A stretch of 64,000 nucleotides of DNA from Mikania micrantha. Taxonomy: Eukaryota; Streptophyta; Magnoliopsida; Asterales; Asteraceae. Within the stretch, counting starts at the first letter, position 1; every line of letters begins with the position of its first letter. A program made the position numbers and the translations under genes. The notes under the pieces were generated by a model. The model saw only the letters and a list, made by a program, of their open reading frames with translations, had not been told where the DNA came from and ran no database searches. The DNA is taken from assembly GCA_009363875.1 (NCBI GenBank), contig CM018685.1, positions 67,653,933 through 67,717,932 of the forward strand. The letters run 5' to 3'. Positions 21,620-32,766 of this stretch are shown here, piece after piece.

Positions 21620-24600
21620 ATGGAGGCCCATGCATTCCGACGCTTTTACTGTCCCACCGACGCACACGTCGATGCTCATCACACCACACTACCCCGAATT
21701 CGCATCCACCACCGGCTATCTTCGCCGGAAACTAGTCATCACGTCTTCCGTGTCGCTCCTACCAACAAACGCCGTCGTCACGCCAGAATTACCGCCGTTC
21801 GCCGGAGGAATCCGGAGGAGGAGTGCAATAGCGACGATTCTGTTCGGCAGAGAAGACGAGATGTGCTGGTGACGTCGTTTGTTGCGATCGGAGCTTGTGT
21901 GCTCCGATCGGCTGTTGCTAGGGCGGATGAGAAGGTAGAGACTGTAACCGCTGTTCCGGTGGCGTTAGCTCCGGTTACGGAGCCGAAGGCGGAAGCAGTG
22001 AAGCCGGAAAAGGTTGAGGTGAAGGAGGAGGTGTTAAACTCGAGGATTTATGACGCGACGGTGATAGGAGAGCCGATGGCGGTGGGAAAAGACAAAGGGA
22101 AGGTATGGGAGAAGGTGATGAATGGTCGGATAGTGTATTTAGGGGAAGCGGAGCAAGTTCCGACTCGAGATGACAAGGAATTGGAGGTTGAGATTGTGAG
22201 GAATCTGGCGACGAGGTGTGCGGAGGCGAATCGCCAGATTACGTTGGCTCTGGAAGCATTTACGGCTGATTTACAAGAACAACTCAATCAATTCATTGAT
22301 AAAAGGTTTGCTTCTATTTAGCTTCCTCTTAATTACCGGATTTTGTAAGTTTATGGTGTTGGTTTGGATTGCTTTCTGAAAAAGTGGAAAGATCACGTAT
22401 TATGTGTGTGTACAAATTTAATAGTAACTAATTTGCAAAGAACAAGATGTACTTTTCTAGTGAAAACTAATATGTGAAGATGTGTTTTAAACAGACCAAA
22501 CGAATTTTCTATGCAAGAGTTGAATCATCATAATGTCTCACTTGACGGATGACGGTTGGCGGGTATAACCGTTGGCAGCTATCCATTATAGAAACTCCGT
22601 CAGTAAGTGAGTTAGCGCTGATGGCTAAATTATCACTGATCGCCCATTATCATTGCTGACCAAGACACTGAAGAGCAGTTGGTGATGATGAACCAAATTG
22701 CCACCAACAACTCGTTCCACTGATGACCAGGAAGACCCCTGCTAGGGGTGTTTGTCTTAAACCCCGCCAAGGGAGCAGTGACCCTTTGGAACCTTCCACT
22801 GTCCCGGGTCCTCCCCCCAGAACCATAGGAATTTATTACTACAAGAAATCAGATAGTTTTAAATTAGCTTGCACTTCAAACATCTTATGTCAATGTATAT
22901 TCTGATTTCTCTTTTGCTTTTAAGAAACTCAACTTAACTAAATATGGCCTTAATCACACTAAAATCACCAGCAGTATCATTGTCCTGTATTGATTTGGTG
23001 TTATGAAAAAGTAATCTATAAGAGCTATTCACGAGTTAGCATCAGCAAAATAGTTTAAGCAAACCACAAGAACTGTAAGAAAGCAGCAACTTCATGCTGC
23101 ACGTTGTAACAGTGGCGGCTTGATGAAAATAAAAACCCGATATTGTCACTTAACATGTTGAAAATGCAAGGCCCTCGGAGTTTTGCAGGATAAATGTTTT
23201 AAAAGCTCTTAGCATAAGCCATAAACGTGAACTACACACCAATGCAGCTGTTCTGCATGTACTTTTAATTGAAAAATAGCAATTTCACAACTTGTGCCTT
23301 GTAGTTATAGAATTCACTTTTAAATGGCCCTTCAATAATTACCAAAGTTTAGGGTACATAATGCTCTTATGTTTGTTGGCCTAGGTAATATGCATTAGCC
23401 TTTGTTTCTCATAGAATCTTACAATGCATGACGGAAACTGCCCTAAGTACTACAGATTTTAGCTGACATGCAGCCAATACATCCATATAATTATACAATA
23501 TATTGTTAACAAATAGATGCTGAAGATGGGCTTTGGTGATTACTTGACACTTGTAGCGTATTCTAATGGTTTTGTGGACTTACTTTGTGCAACGGGTGCA
23601 TAATTATTTACTGAAATTCTCGCAATTTAAAATTTTTATGAACTTCAAAGACTGACCTAAGCTTCCACCTTAAGTACAAACACTTTTGATTGGAAATAAC
23701 CTTTTTTTTATCATTTTAACATCTGTTGAGCTGCGAATAGCACACACCATATCTAGGTGTGTGTGTGTGTGTATATACATGTTTATTGATTCTGTTCTGG
23801 TTAATTTTAATTGTTGAAACCAATCATGCATGACAGAATTGATGGAGAGACCTTAAAGTTATTTGTGTCACATTGGCCATCTCAGCGATGGCTGGAATAT
23901 GAGCCTCTTTTAAACTACTGTCGTGATAATGGGATTCGACTAGTTGCATGTGGTACACCACTTAAGGTACTCTTTTTCCTAGCAAGAACCAATTAATGAA
24001 ACAATGTTGATATGTGTAGAGAAATAGATTATAGAGATATTTTAATCCATTTTCTTATGGATAGGTTGATCTGGGTTTTTATTATCTCAAATGGGTCAAT
24101 GTGTTAAAAGAATCTACTAAAAAGAAATAGAAGGAAAGTCTCCTAAGGATCATTTTTAATGCATGCAACTTACGAAATTGTTATATTTCAAAAAAATTTT
24201 GTAATAATATACTTATATACATGTTGTCATTGTATACAACACACTTTATTAATAAAAAAAATTGGACAAAACCGTTTCAGGCCAACTCAACTTGACACAC
24301 AAAAGATACCCATCTAACCTGTAAACCAACCCGATTGCCCATTTATTTTGCCGTCTCTAGGATATTTTCAAGCTGATGGTACACTACTTATTAACTGTCA
24401 TGATGTGTCTCTAGGTCCTCAGGACTGTTCAAGCTGATGGTATGCGTGGGCTTTCAAAGGCTGAACGTAAAGCTTATGCTCCTCCAGCTGGTTCAGGATT
24501 TATTTCTGGCTTTACATCTATCTCACGTAAACCTTCAAAAGAAGTTTACTTTCCAAATCAATCTATTACTTTTGGGCCAAGCTCTTATCTATCTGCACAA

Positions 24601-27600
24601 GCCAGAGTTATTGAGGAGTACACAATGTCTCAGATAATTTTACAGGCGGTAACAAATGGTGAACCCACTGGAATGCTGGTGGTGGTGACTGGTGCAAGCC
24701 ATGTTGCTTATGGATCAAGAGGGACTGGGGTACCTGCAAGAATTGCAGGGAAGATGCAAAAGAAAAATCAAACGGTTATATTGCTGGATCCTGAAAGGCA
24801 GTATATAAGACGGGAGGGTGAAGTTCCTGTTGCTGATTTTTTGTGGTATTCTGCTGCCAGACCATGCACCAGGAATTGCTTTGACCGTGCTGAAATTGCT
24901 CGAGTTATGAATGCAGCTGGCAGAAGGCGAGATGCTTTGCCACAGGTTAGTTGAATCATTTTCCAGTTACAAATTAGGTACTTTTTCGCTTTTTTTTAAT
25001 CAGATTATATATACTAAAGCCTTTTGATATCTCCATTACCATTTGGGATTGATAAAGTCATCTTGAACTTTAAAGCACCTGAAGTTGAATCTTGAGAATT
25101 ATTAGTTTAATAATTTAAAGTGTATTATTGGCCAAGAGAAATTGTTTAGAAGATATTATTATTTGATTAGTAATTAGAGTTGGAGTCAAATAGAAAGTTT
25201 TAGTATAAATACATTGGTAGGGTATTGTAATTCTTGGTTTAAGTTCTTGTTTGATTTAGTTATATTGAGAAGAGTAATGGAAGTTCCCCAAAATCGTTAT
25301 GTTCATTGTTACTTTAATCCAATTATTCCAACAACTAGTATCATAGCGTGACGATCAACTTAATAAAACGGTGGAGATTGAAGCAAGTGTTGAAGATCAA
25401 CAAACAAACGAAGACTTGTTCCAGCAGAGCGAGTCGGATCTGAGCTAATTTCGATAAGGAGAGTTATGGAATCCTCTAAATCGATCAAGGAGTGTTTGAA
25501 TCTTGCAAGATCAGCGGATAAACAGTTTATACAGATATAGAAACATGTTACCTTAATTTATACCAAACGTTTAGGAGGAATATATAATCAAAGAACAGGG
25601 AATCAACCATGTAGTTGGATCATTTGACACAAATATAATCACAATTTGTGCTAGGTGTGATCAGATCTCCAAAAAAAGAACCGAAAATTTCTTCTTTCTG
25701 ATTGGAGGAGACAATGAAAATCAGTGAGTTTTTTTCACGTGTGAAGAGCAAAAAGGGCACTAGGCAAAGTCATCAATTGTCTTTTTTTTTGGCACAAGTT
25801 TCAAGAAAGAAAAACTCAAATTTGGTTTGGGAACTTTATATGTTTGTTAGAAGAAAAGAAAACGATTAGGGGAACCTATCACCCCGGTGCGCTTTCATAT
25901 TTTTTTAAACAGAGGTATCAAGTATCTACATATTGTTGCCTCTATTGAACAGTATTCGGATACTTAGGGCATGCCATTCGAGGAAGCGAGTAAAAGACGA
26001 GACAAAGAATCATGATGAAAATTGATTGTTGACTACTAAATTTGATGGACAATAGGGTTCATAGAAGGATGAGATCAAGAAAGATGAGACAAAGAAAGAT
26101 GAGGTTATTTGTGAATGATCTAAAGTTTATTATTTTAATGATTTAAAGTTTATTTTGGTCAATGTGATGTTTAGAATATTTTATTATTTCATTACTAACT
26201 AGAGTTAGAATCAAATAGATAGCTTAGGCTGCAAATCATAGTTTTAGTTTAAATACATTGGGAGGGTATTATAATTCTATTATAATTCTTGGTTCAGGTT
26301 ATTGTTTGAGTTGATTATATTGAAAAGTGTAATGGGAGATTTATAAATTGCTTTGTTTGTTGTTACTATGATTTAATTATTCCGTTAGAGTTGATTATAT
26401 TGAAAAGAGTAATGGGAGATTCATAAAATTGCTTTGTTTGTTGTTAATGATTCAATTATTCCAAAACCATCCATTTAATAAGATTGGCATGGTCATGACT
26501 AGCAGTTTGGATAATTGGTAAAATATGCTAATTTTAGTAAGATTCAAATTGGCCTGAAAATGATCTTAGTGTCTTTCTAAAATACTTGTTAAATAAGCTG
26601 CGCATATTACATAATAATCTAAATCCTTGACTAAAGTATTTAGGAGATGAGTAAATACACTTGGGTGGCTTTTAACCTGTTTGACTATTTAGGTTTAAAG
26701 TTGTTATCCGACCCACTTAAGAATTGATACTAAAAATAAGCCCAACCGGGTTGAAATTGTTACATATACATACTATATAACAACTGTATATTGTACGTTT
26801 ATCAGGATATCCAAAAAGGACTGGATCTTGGTCTCGTATCTCCAGAAGTACTGCAGAATTTCTTTGATTTGGAGCAGTACCCTCTTCTATCAGAACTTGC
26901 TCATAATTTTCAGGTAACTGTTTATGAATAACAGATTTTCATTCTTATAAGAATAATATATTAATATCTCATTCCCTTTAATTGCCAGGGTTTCAGAGAG
27001 AGATTATTGGCAGACCCCAAATTCTTAAATAGATTAGCTATAGAGGAAACAATATCAATAACCACCACCCTCATGGCACAATATCAGAAAAGAAAAGGAA
27101 AATTCTTTGAAGAAATTGATTATGTCATGACAGATACCTTTAGAGGAATTGTAGTTGATTTCTTCACAGTATGGCTTCCAGCCCCTACATTATCGTTTCT
27201 TTCATTTGCTAATGATTCTAATGGGCCGGGTAGCATAGATGCATTAACAGGCCTTTTGGGGTCCATACCTGATAATGCATTTCAAAAAACACTTGCTGGC
27301 AAGGACTGGAATGCTGGCCATAGAGTTGCTTCGGTGGTGGTTGGTGGTGTAAAACTTGCTGGCGTTGGATTTATTTCTAGTATTGGAGCTGTGGCTGCCT
27401 CAAACGTGCTGTACGCTGCACGCAAGTTTCTTAATCCCACCCTTGTAAATACACAACAGAATAAAAGGTCACCAATTTTGAAAACCGCTGTTGTTTATAG
27501 TGGCTTTCTTGGGACATCAGCCAATCTACGGTATCAGGTATCCCAGTTTTTGTAATAATATTATTAATGTGATCATGATTGTTGGACTTAATTAGTTCAC

Positions 27601-29318
27601 ATTCGAAAGAAAGTGACGGTCAATAAAAGTCGATTTGAGTTGATAATGTCAGCTAGGTTGAAGTTTTTTATTATGAGTTTGATTTGGTGTCTCTTTAGTG
27701 TATATGATATGATGTCTTAATATTTGCCTATTTGGTATGCTTAGATTCGGGGTGATTTAGTTTCTTTAGAGTCTTGGTTTGCAAGTTAGTCTATTATTAA
27801 TAGGGGTTAATGTAATAAGTTTAGTTATGAGTGAAGTTTTAATGTTTTATTAATATAAAAAAAGAGGCGTTCATCAGGTTTGCATTCTGTTTCATCTTTT
27901 CTTCTGGTTAACCAATTGTAGGATTTTTGGCTTCAATGATTAACGCATTAGCTATTTAATTTTTTTCTGAAAAGGGAAAAACTCAAAAAAGTGTTTGTGA
28001 ACCTGATCCATGATCCGTTTCAACCTGAAACTGTTTGACCCATTATGCAACCCGTCTTATTTTGCCAATGTACTTTCAACTATCATTGTTTCAGTGGGTT
28101 TGGTATTAATTGAGTGCAACTCAACAATGCAGATTATTGCTGGACTGGTGGAGCATCGTCTTTCAGATATGTTTGCTGATCAAACACTATTTGTAAATAT
28201 GATATCGTTCGTGGCACGGACGGTCAATTCCTACTGGGGAACTCAGGTTATATTTATCTCAATTTATCATCCATGTTAAAATTATATTACGGGTCCAACT
28301 AGAGGTGGGCAAAAAAACCGGTCTTGGCCTATAACCGACTACCGGAACCAGTCCTACCAGAACCTGTTGGTATAGGGCGGTTCCGGTTTCTTAGAATCAC
28401 AACTTGAAGTGGAACCGTAACGAGTCAAAAACCCGAAACTAAACGTAGTTGACGAGAACCGGAACCGGTAAAAAAAAAGGGTTTGCCCATCTCTAGGTCC
28501 TAACACTCCAACAGGCAACAGCCCTGTTTGCTAATCAGATCATTGCCATTCATGACCTCTTAAGTAGTTAAGTGGGTCAGTCGGAGCTTTTGTGTGTGTG
28601 TATTATATAAAACAAAATTCCCAATTTCTCATTAAAAACCGAGTACTTTAAAAAAAGTGTGTTTTTAATGAAACAATACAACTTGAAAGATTAATAATAT
28701 ACATATGAACAATGTTTGGTGGATTACTTCTATGCTGGAATCTTCATGTGACCGTTTGGGTGTGAAAACAATACAATTTTATAGGTTTTTTGTAACTAAT
28801 ATTTTTTTATATTCATACTGATATTTTAAATAATCTCAAATCATATTTATTTTAAAAAAAAAAATTGGGTTGGGTTGTGAATTGTTATGAGAAATTGAGT
28901 GTGTTTGGGTTAGATAGGTGGAAGAGAGAAGAATTAGTCTTTTAATAAAAAATTCGGTTGTTAGGTTGTGAAAGGGGATGGTCTTAGTGTTGGTGGAACG
29001 GGCCACAATTGGTCAAGTTGATGCACAATTTTTGTTCGATCCATTCGACCCGTTAACAAGAAAACATATTGAAATGGCAAAAATTCTACAATTACTAGAA
29101 AAACCTGAGTTCCCTAACTTTTTTCTCAATTTTCTCTATGTATCTTTCTGCAGCAATGGATAGATCTTGCCCGATTTACAGGACTACAGGCTCAAAAAAG
29201 CGAGTCATCCATAAACCAAACAATTGAATCCGCAAATCCTGCTAGTGCTACTATAGGTTGCAACGCTGCAGAAGATGCTGGTGTTGATGAAATTGAAAAT
29301 CAACAGTCGATGAGATGA
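21620..29318 (+). CDS. RETICULATA-RELATED 5/6-type chloroplast protein (ChaN + DUF3411)
   Basis: Seven exons, all introns GT/AG: 21620-22305, 23837-23966, 24415-24945, 26806-26913, 26989-27537, 28133-28246 and 29154-29318, giving 760 residues; Arabidopsis RER5 and RER6 are about 735-745 as I recall. Start is the first ATG in frame. Residues 1-70 are Arg/His/Ser-rich like a transit peptide. RQRRR at 76-80 is followed by a hydrophobic stretch ending in AVARA (about 98-102), like a thylakoid-transfer signal. The ChaN/DUF399 (Tiki superfamily, haem-binding uptake) domain covers about 137-440, with NGRIVYLGEAEQVPTRDD and VVVTGASHVAYGSRG. The RETICULATA DUF3411 domain covers about 450-730, with YVMTDTFRGIVVDFFTVWLP and a glycine-rich membrane-like segment. 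Family members act in plastids and affect leaf mesophyll development; biochemical function is not established. Intron 3 holds a decayed retroelement, intron 6 a MITE. Confidence 0.92.
22306..23836. other. Intron 1 of the RER-type gene
   Basis: 1.5 kb. Contains a (GT)n run at about 23757-23772 and a GC-richer patch near 22735-22830 (CCCGCCAAGGGAGCAGTGACC). No recognised TE termini or RNA gene. Confidence 0.6.
24031..24359. mobile_element. Decayed MITE in intron 2 of the RER-type gene
   Basis: The right end CCATTTATTTTGCCGTCTCTA resembles, when inverted, the TAGAGGTGGCAA-type termini of the GGCAAAATGGG MITE family (38976-39356). Left end TAGAGATATTTTAATCC is a poor match. CAACCCGATTGCCC words inside. 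No TSD. Confidence 0.4.
25070..26470 (+). mobile_element. Decayed copia-like LTR retroelement in RER intron 3
   Basis: Two diverged direct copies share AGTTTAAATACATTGGNAGG, TATAATTCTTGGTTCAGGTT and TGATTATATTGAAAAGAGTA blocks: left LTR about 25070-25333, right LTR about 26095-26465. TAGTATCATAGCG right after the left copy resembles a primer-binding site, and a purine-rich AAGATGAGACAAAGAAAGAT lies just before the right copy. The ~740-bp interior has stops in all frames, so it is a non-coding TRIM-like or deleted copia element. The right copy carries an internal ~75-bp tandem duplication. It lies sense to the host gene. Confidence 0.6.
28300..28495. mobile_element. GGAACCGG-motif MITE in RER intron 6
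   Basis: The termini TAGAGGTGGGCAAAAAAACC and ...GTTTGCCCATCTCTA are inverted copies. Flanks GGTCCAAC (left) and GGTCCTAAC (right) look like an 8-bp TSD with small changes. 196 bp, the shortest complete member of this family in the window. Confidence 0.75.
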
Positions 29319-29821
29319 TCGTTTTGTCTTGGGCATTTCTGTAAGGAACGGGTCCCTATTTTTTTTATTACTATAATATTATATTATATTATAATATTAT
29401 ATGAATATTATTGTATAATATTATATGAATATTATTGTGGATATTATGCAATGAGCATATAATTCACATCACAAGATGAAGATAGAGCTAAATTTCATTG
29501 AATTAATTTTTGCATTTAGCAGATGAAGTAAACAAATTTTGATCAATTAAGCATTTCGTACTTAAATACAATACATACATAACCTCTCTGGATACAATAG
29601 GCTGCAATTGTAATCCATTTACTAGCACATAGTTTGATTTGGGTCAAACGAGTCAATGTGGTTGAAACTTGAAAGAGTATGTTTACGATCAAAAAATATT
29701 ATATTTATGATATAAGGGCAAATTCGGAATAAGAAAATGTTAAGATTGGAAGCTAATATTAATTTTCTTATAATGAATTTTCTCTTTCCTCTCAAATTAA
29801 ATTTAAAAAAATCTATATATA
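29319..29821. other. 3-prime flank of the RER-type gene
   Basis: Presumed 3-prime UTR and flank. Contains an imperfect ATATTATATTATAATATTAT tract at 29375-29440, which is strongly self-complementary. No further gene seen. Confidence 0.5.
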
Positions 29822-30811
29822 TCTTACTACTATAATAAACAAAAATAATTTTGCCACTTGTCATGTTTTTAGAATACTAATGTCATATGTCATATTATTG
29901 TTATTTCATTTAATTCTCTTTTTTAATAAATGATTATATCATCTCTCCTATTAAATAATTATAATATTAATCATAATATTTACCTTTTTCATATTAAGAA
30001 TAAAAAATAGTTTTAAATAAATTAAAATTTAATTTTTTATTAAAAAACATGAACTTATTTTTCTAAAAATTATAATTTTCTTATAAATAAGAAATATTTA
30101 AAATCGTTTTTTTTAGGATATTAACAGTTTTCTAAAAAATAAGTTTACTTAAAATAAGATTTTTTAAAAATGAAATTAACTATAAAACTAAGTTTTAAAT
30201 TAAACAATATGATTTTTATAAACAAATGACATTTTTTTTAACAAATATTTAAAAATGACTTTTTTAAAAAACCAAAAGTTTTAAAGAAATGATAGGAAAA
30301 ACTATACTTTTGACATAAAAAATATATGAAGTTTTCAACTTCATAGTTTACAAATCTTAGCTGTTACAAACTAACAAGTTATTTTTTTTACCTCTTAATG
30401 GAATCATTTAGCACTTAACCATTCAGCACGTTTGGTTTAAATTAAATTATCTCTTAATGATTCAGTTCAACACTTAACCATTTAGCACCAATACAATGCT
30501 GAATGGAAAATACATACCGTTCAACACTTAATGATTTAGTTCAACACTTAATGGTTCAGTCTCTCTTAACCATTTAGACATCTTAATCATTCAGCACTTA
30601 ATGATTCAGATCTACCAAACAACTCCTAAAAAGATCAGATAATAATTCTTTAGTCATTAAAGTTTTTAATTGTTAGTCTATTACATAAAATCTGTCTATA
30701 CTTACTTTAATCATTATATACCAAAATATTGTTTTATAATTCCTAAGTTTTTATTACTAAGTATTTAATATTTTATGATTAATCCGTGTAATACACGGGT
30801 TAATAAACTAG
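29822..30811 (+). mobile_element. Non-autonomous Helitron, both ends visible
   Basis: Begins TCTTACTACTATAATAAAC at 29822 after A. Ends with hairpin CCGTGTAATACACGG (30784-30798), a 9-base spacer and CTAG at 30808-30811, followed by T. This is the canonical Helitron A|TC...CTAG|T arrangement with no target duplication. 990 bp with no Rep/helicase coding. It resembles the element ending at 21289 and carries a nested CATTCAG-motif MITE at about 30386-30629. Confidence 0.85.
30386..30629. mobile_element. CATTCAG-motif MITE nested in the Helitron
   Basis: Dense CACTTAATGATTCAG and AACCATTTAGCAC words end in CTACCAAACAACTCCTAAAA, which matches inverted the AGGAGCTGTTTG start of the element at 5683-6264. 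The left terminus is decayed; no TSD. Confidence 0.55.
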
Positions 30812-30827
30812 TATATATATATATATA

Positions 30828-32123
30828 GGGGATGGAATTTTTTATAACCCTCATCTTTTGCTACAACCCATTAACCATCATCCAATGGTTGCTTGAAAAA
30901 GGTAAGTGTGTAGGATCGTGCCACGTGTCAATTCTTTTGTCTTTAGTATGAAGGGCATTTAGGACATTTGTTATTTAAGTAAAGTTTCCCCCTTTTTTTT
31001 AAACATTCAAAACTTTTTTATACTATATTATTTTTTAAAAAAAATTGCACCATTATACTCGTCTCAATTTTCTCTTTAATTTTGTCATAGTCTCGACTAG
31101 TTTTTTTTTTTTTAATTTTTTTGATGTCATATATTTACATCATTGTAACGAGCTTAACGATAGCAAATTAATTAGAAATTTTTTCTAACAATGGTAAATT
31201 ACAGTAATGTAACACAAAATGAAGTAATGTAACACAAAATGAAGTAATTTACAATGACATAATTAACGGTGACGTAACACATTATTTACAGTGATGTAAT
31301 TTTTTCTTTAATTCTCGTTATAATGTTGACTAGTTTTTTTAATTTTTTTTCTCATTGCCCATTATTAACATCGATATAACGAGCATAAATATAACACATT
31401 ATTTTGAATTTTTTCCTAACAATGATAAATTACAGTGATGTAATTAATATAACACATTATTTTATTTTTTCTCTAACAATGATAATTACAATGATAAATT
31501 ACAGTGATGTAATATAACACATTATTTTGATTTTTTTCTCTAACAATGATAATTATAGTGATGTAATTTATCATTGTTCAAAAACAATTCAAACTAATTT
31601 GTTGTATTTAGGCTCGTTACAAATTATGGATGAGCAAAAAGCCCAAAAAAAAACCGAACCGAAACCAAATTGACCGAAAAAACTGAACCGGAACCAAATT
31701 AACCGAAAAAACCGAAACCAAAGTTTATGTCAATGTGAATTACTTCACGATAAATTACGTCAATATAAATTACATCATTGTAATTTATCATTTTTATAAA
31801 AAATTCAAATAAATTTGTTATATTTAAGCTCGTTACAATGATGTAAATATAGGGTATCTAAAAAAGTAAAAAAATTAGTCGAGGCTATAACGGAATTAAA
31901 GAGAAAAATGAGACGAATATAACGGTGCAATTTTTTTAAAAAAATAAGATATTATAAAAAAGTTATTAATGTTTAAAAAAGAGGGGGGAAAACTTATAAA
32001 GGTAAAATGACTATGTTGCCCTTTTTAATATTTTAATGAAAAGCTTATGTGTAAGTTTATGATTGGTTGAAATGGGTTATGTAGTTGTAGCAAAAGATGA
32101 GGGTTATTTTTTATACCTTTCCC
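30828..32123. mobile_element. 1.3-kb foldback element with ~300-bp inverted arms
   Basis: The left end (GGGGATGG... then ATAACCCTCATCTTTTGCTA) pairs with the right end (TAGCAAAAGATGAGGGTTAT ... CCC). Deeper arms also pair: ATTTACATCATTGTAACGAG near 31132 against CTCGTTACAATGATGTAAAT near 31828. The middle is an AT-rich array of GATGTAATTTA/ACATTATTTTGA units. Flanks are TATATA on both sides, so the TSD cannot be read. A small GAACCGGAACC remnant lies at 31650-31720. Confidence 0.65.
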
Positions 32124-32320
32124 TATATATATATATATTTTATTTTTCAAGCAGAAGACCGAAAAATATAATGATAATATTAAATATACATAATTTGATA
32201 TGTGAAATGAAAAATATATAAAACTAACGTTGATTTTTTGCCGAAATGTTATTTTTAGTTAAAAATAGTGGTTTCGTCTACCCTGTTTTAAAAAATTAAC
32301 ATGTATTTTGGGTCCAGTAA

Positions 32321-32505
32321 ATTTCCACCCCCTCTCTCAATACGTTTAAGCTCCGCCACTGGTTATGTATACACAACTTGGTAATTTCCGCCCCTCTCAA
32401 TACGTTCAAGCTCTGCCACTGGTTATTTATGTATAACTTGGTAATTTCCGCCCCTTTCTCAATACGTTCAAGCTCCGTCACTGGTTATGTATACATAACT
32501 TGGTA
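32321..32505. repeat. Three tandem copies of a ~66-bp unit
   Basis: The unit contains AATTTCCGCCCCTCTCAATA, CGTTCAAGCTC and GCCACTGGTTATG and is repeated three times with few changes. Immediately left (about 32240-32320) is an inverted copy of the dispersed ACATGTTAATTTTTT repeat also seen at 18602 and 53172. Confidence 0.75.
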
Positions 32506-32766
32506 TGTTAAATCAAGAACCATTAATCAAAATTAAAACACATGATATGTGTAATGAAAAAAATATAAAACAAATTTGTAAAAGCAAAAGTTGTATATAC
32601 ATAGGATTGTTGTTTAGTTATAAGAATCAAAAAAGAAGGAAAAAAATGGAGAACTTTTATTGTTGAACCAATTCATCAGTTGATTACCTATATATTGAAA
32701 GGATATATAAGATGTAAATAAAACCCAATTAAACACGACTGCATGTATTTAACTTATTATGTAACA

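Noticed and set aside
21558..21872. Alternative 104-codon frame overlapping exon 1 of the RER-type gene
   Set aside because: It is out of frame with the conserved ChaN region and cannot join the downstream exons.
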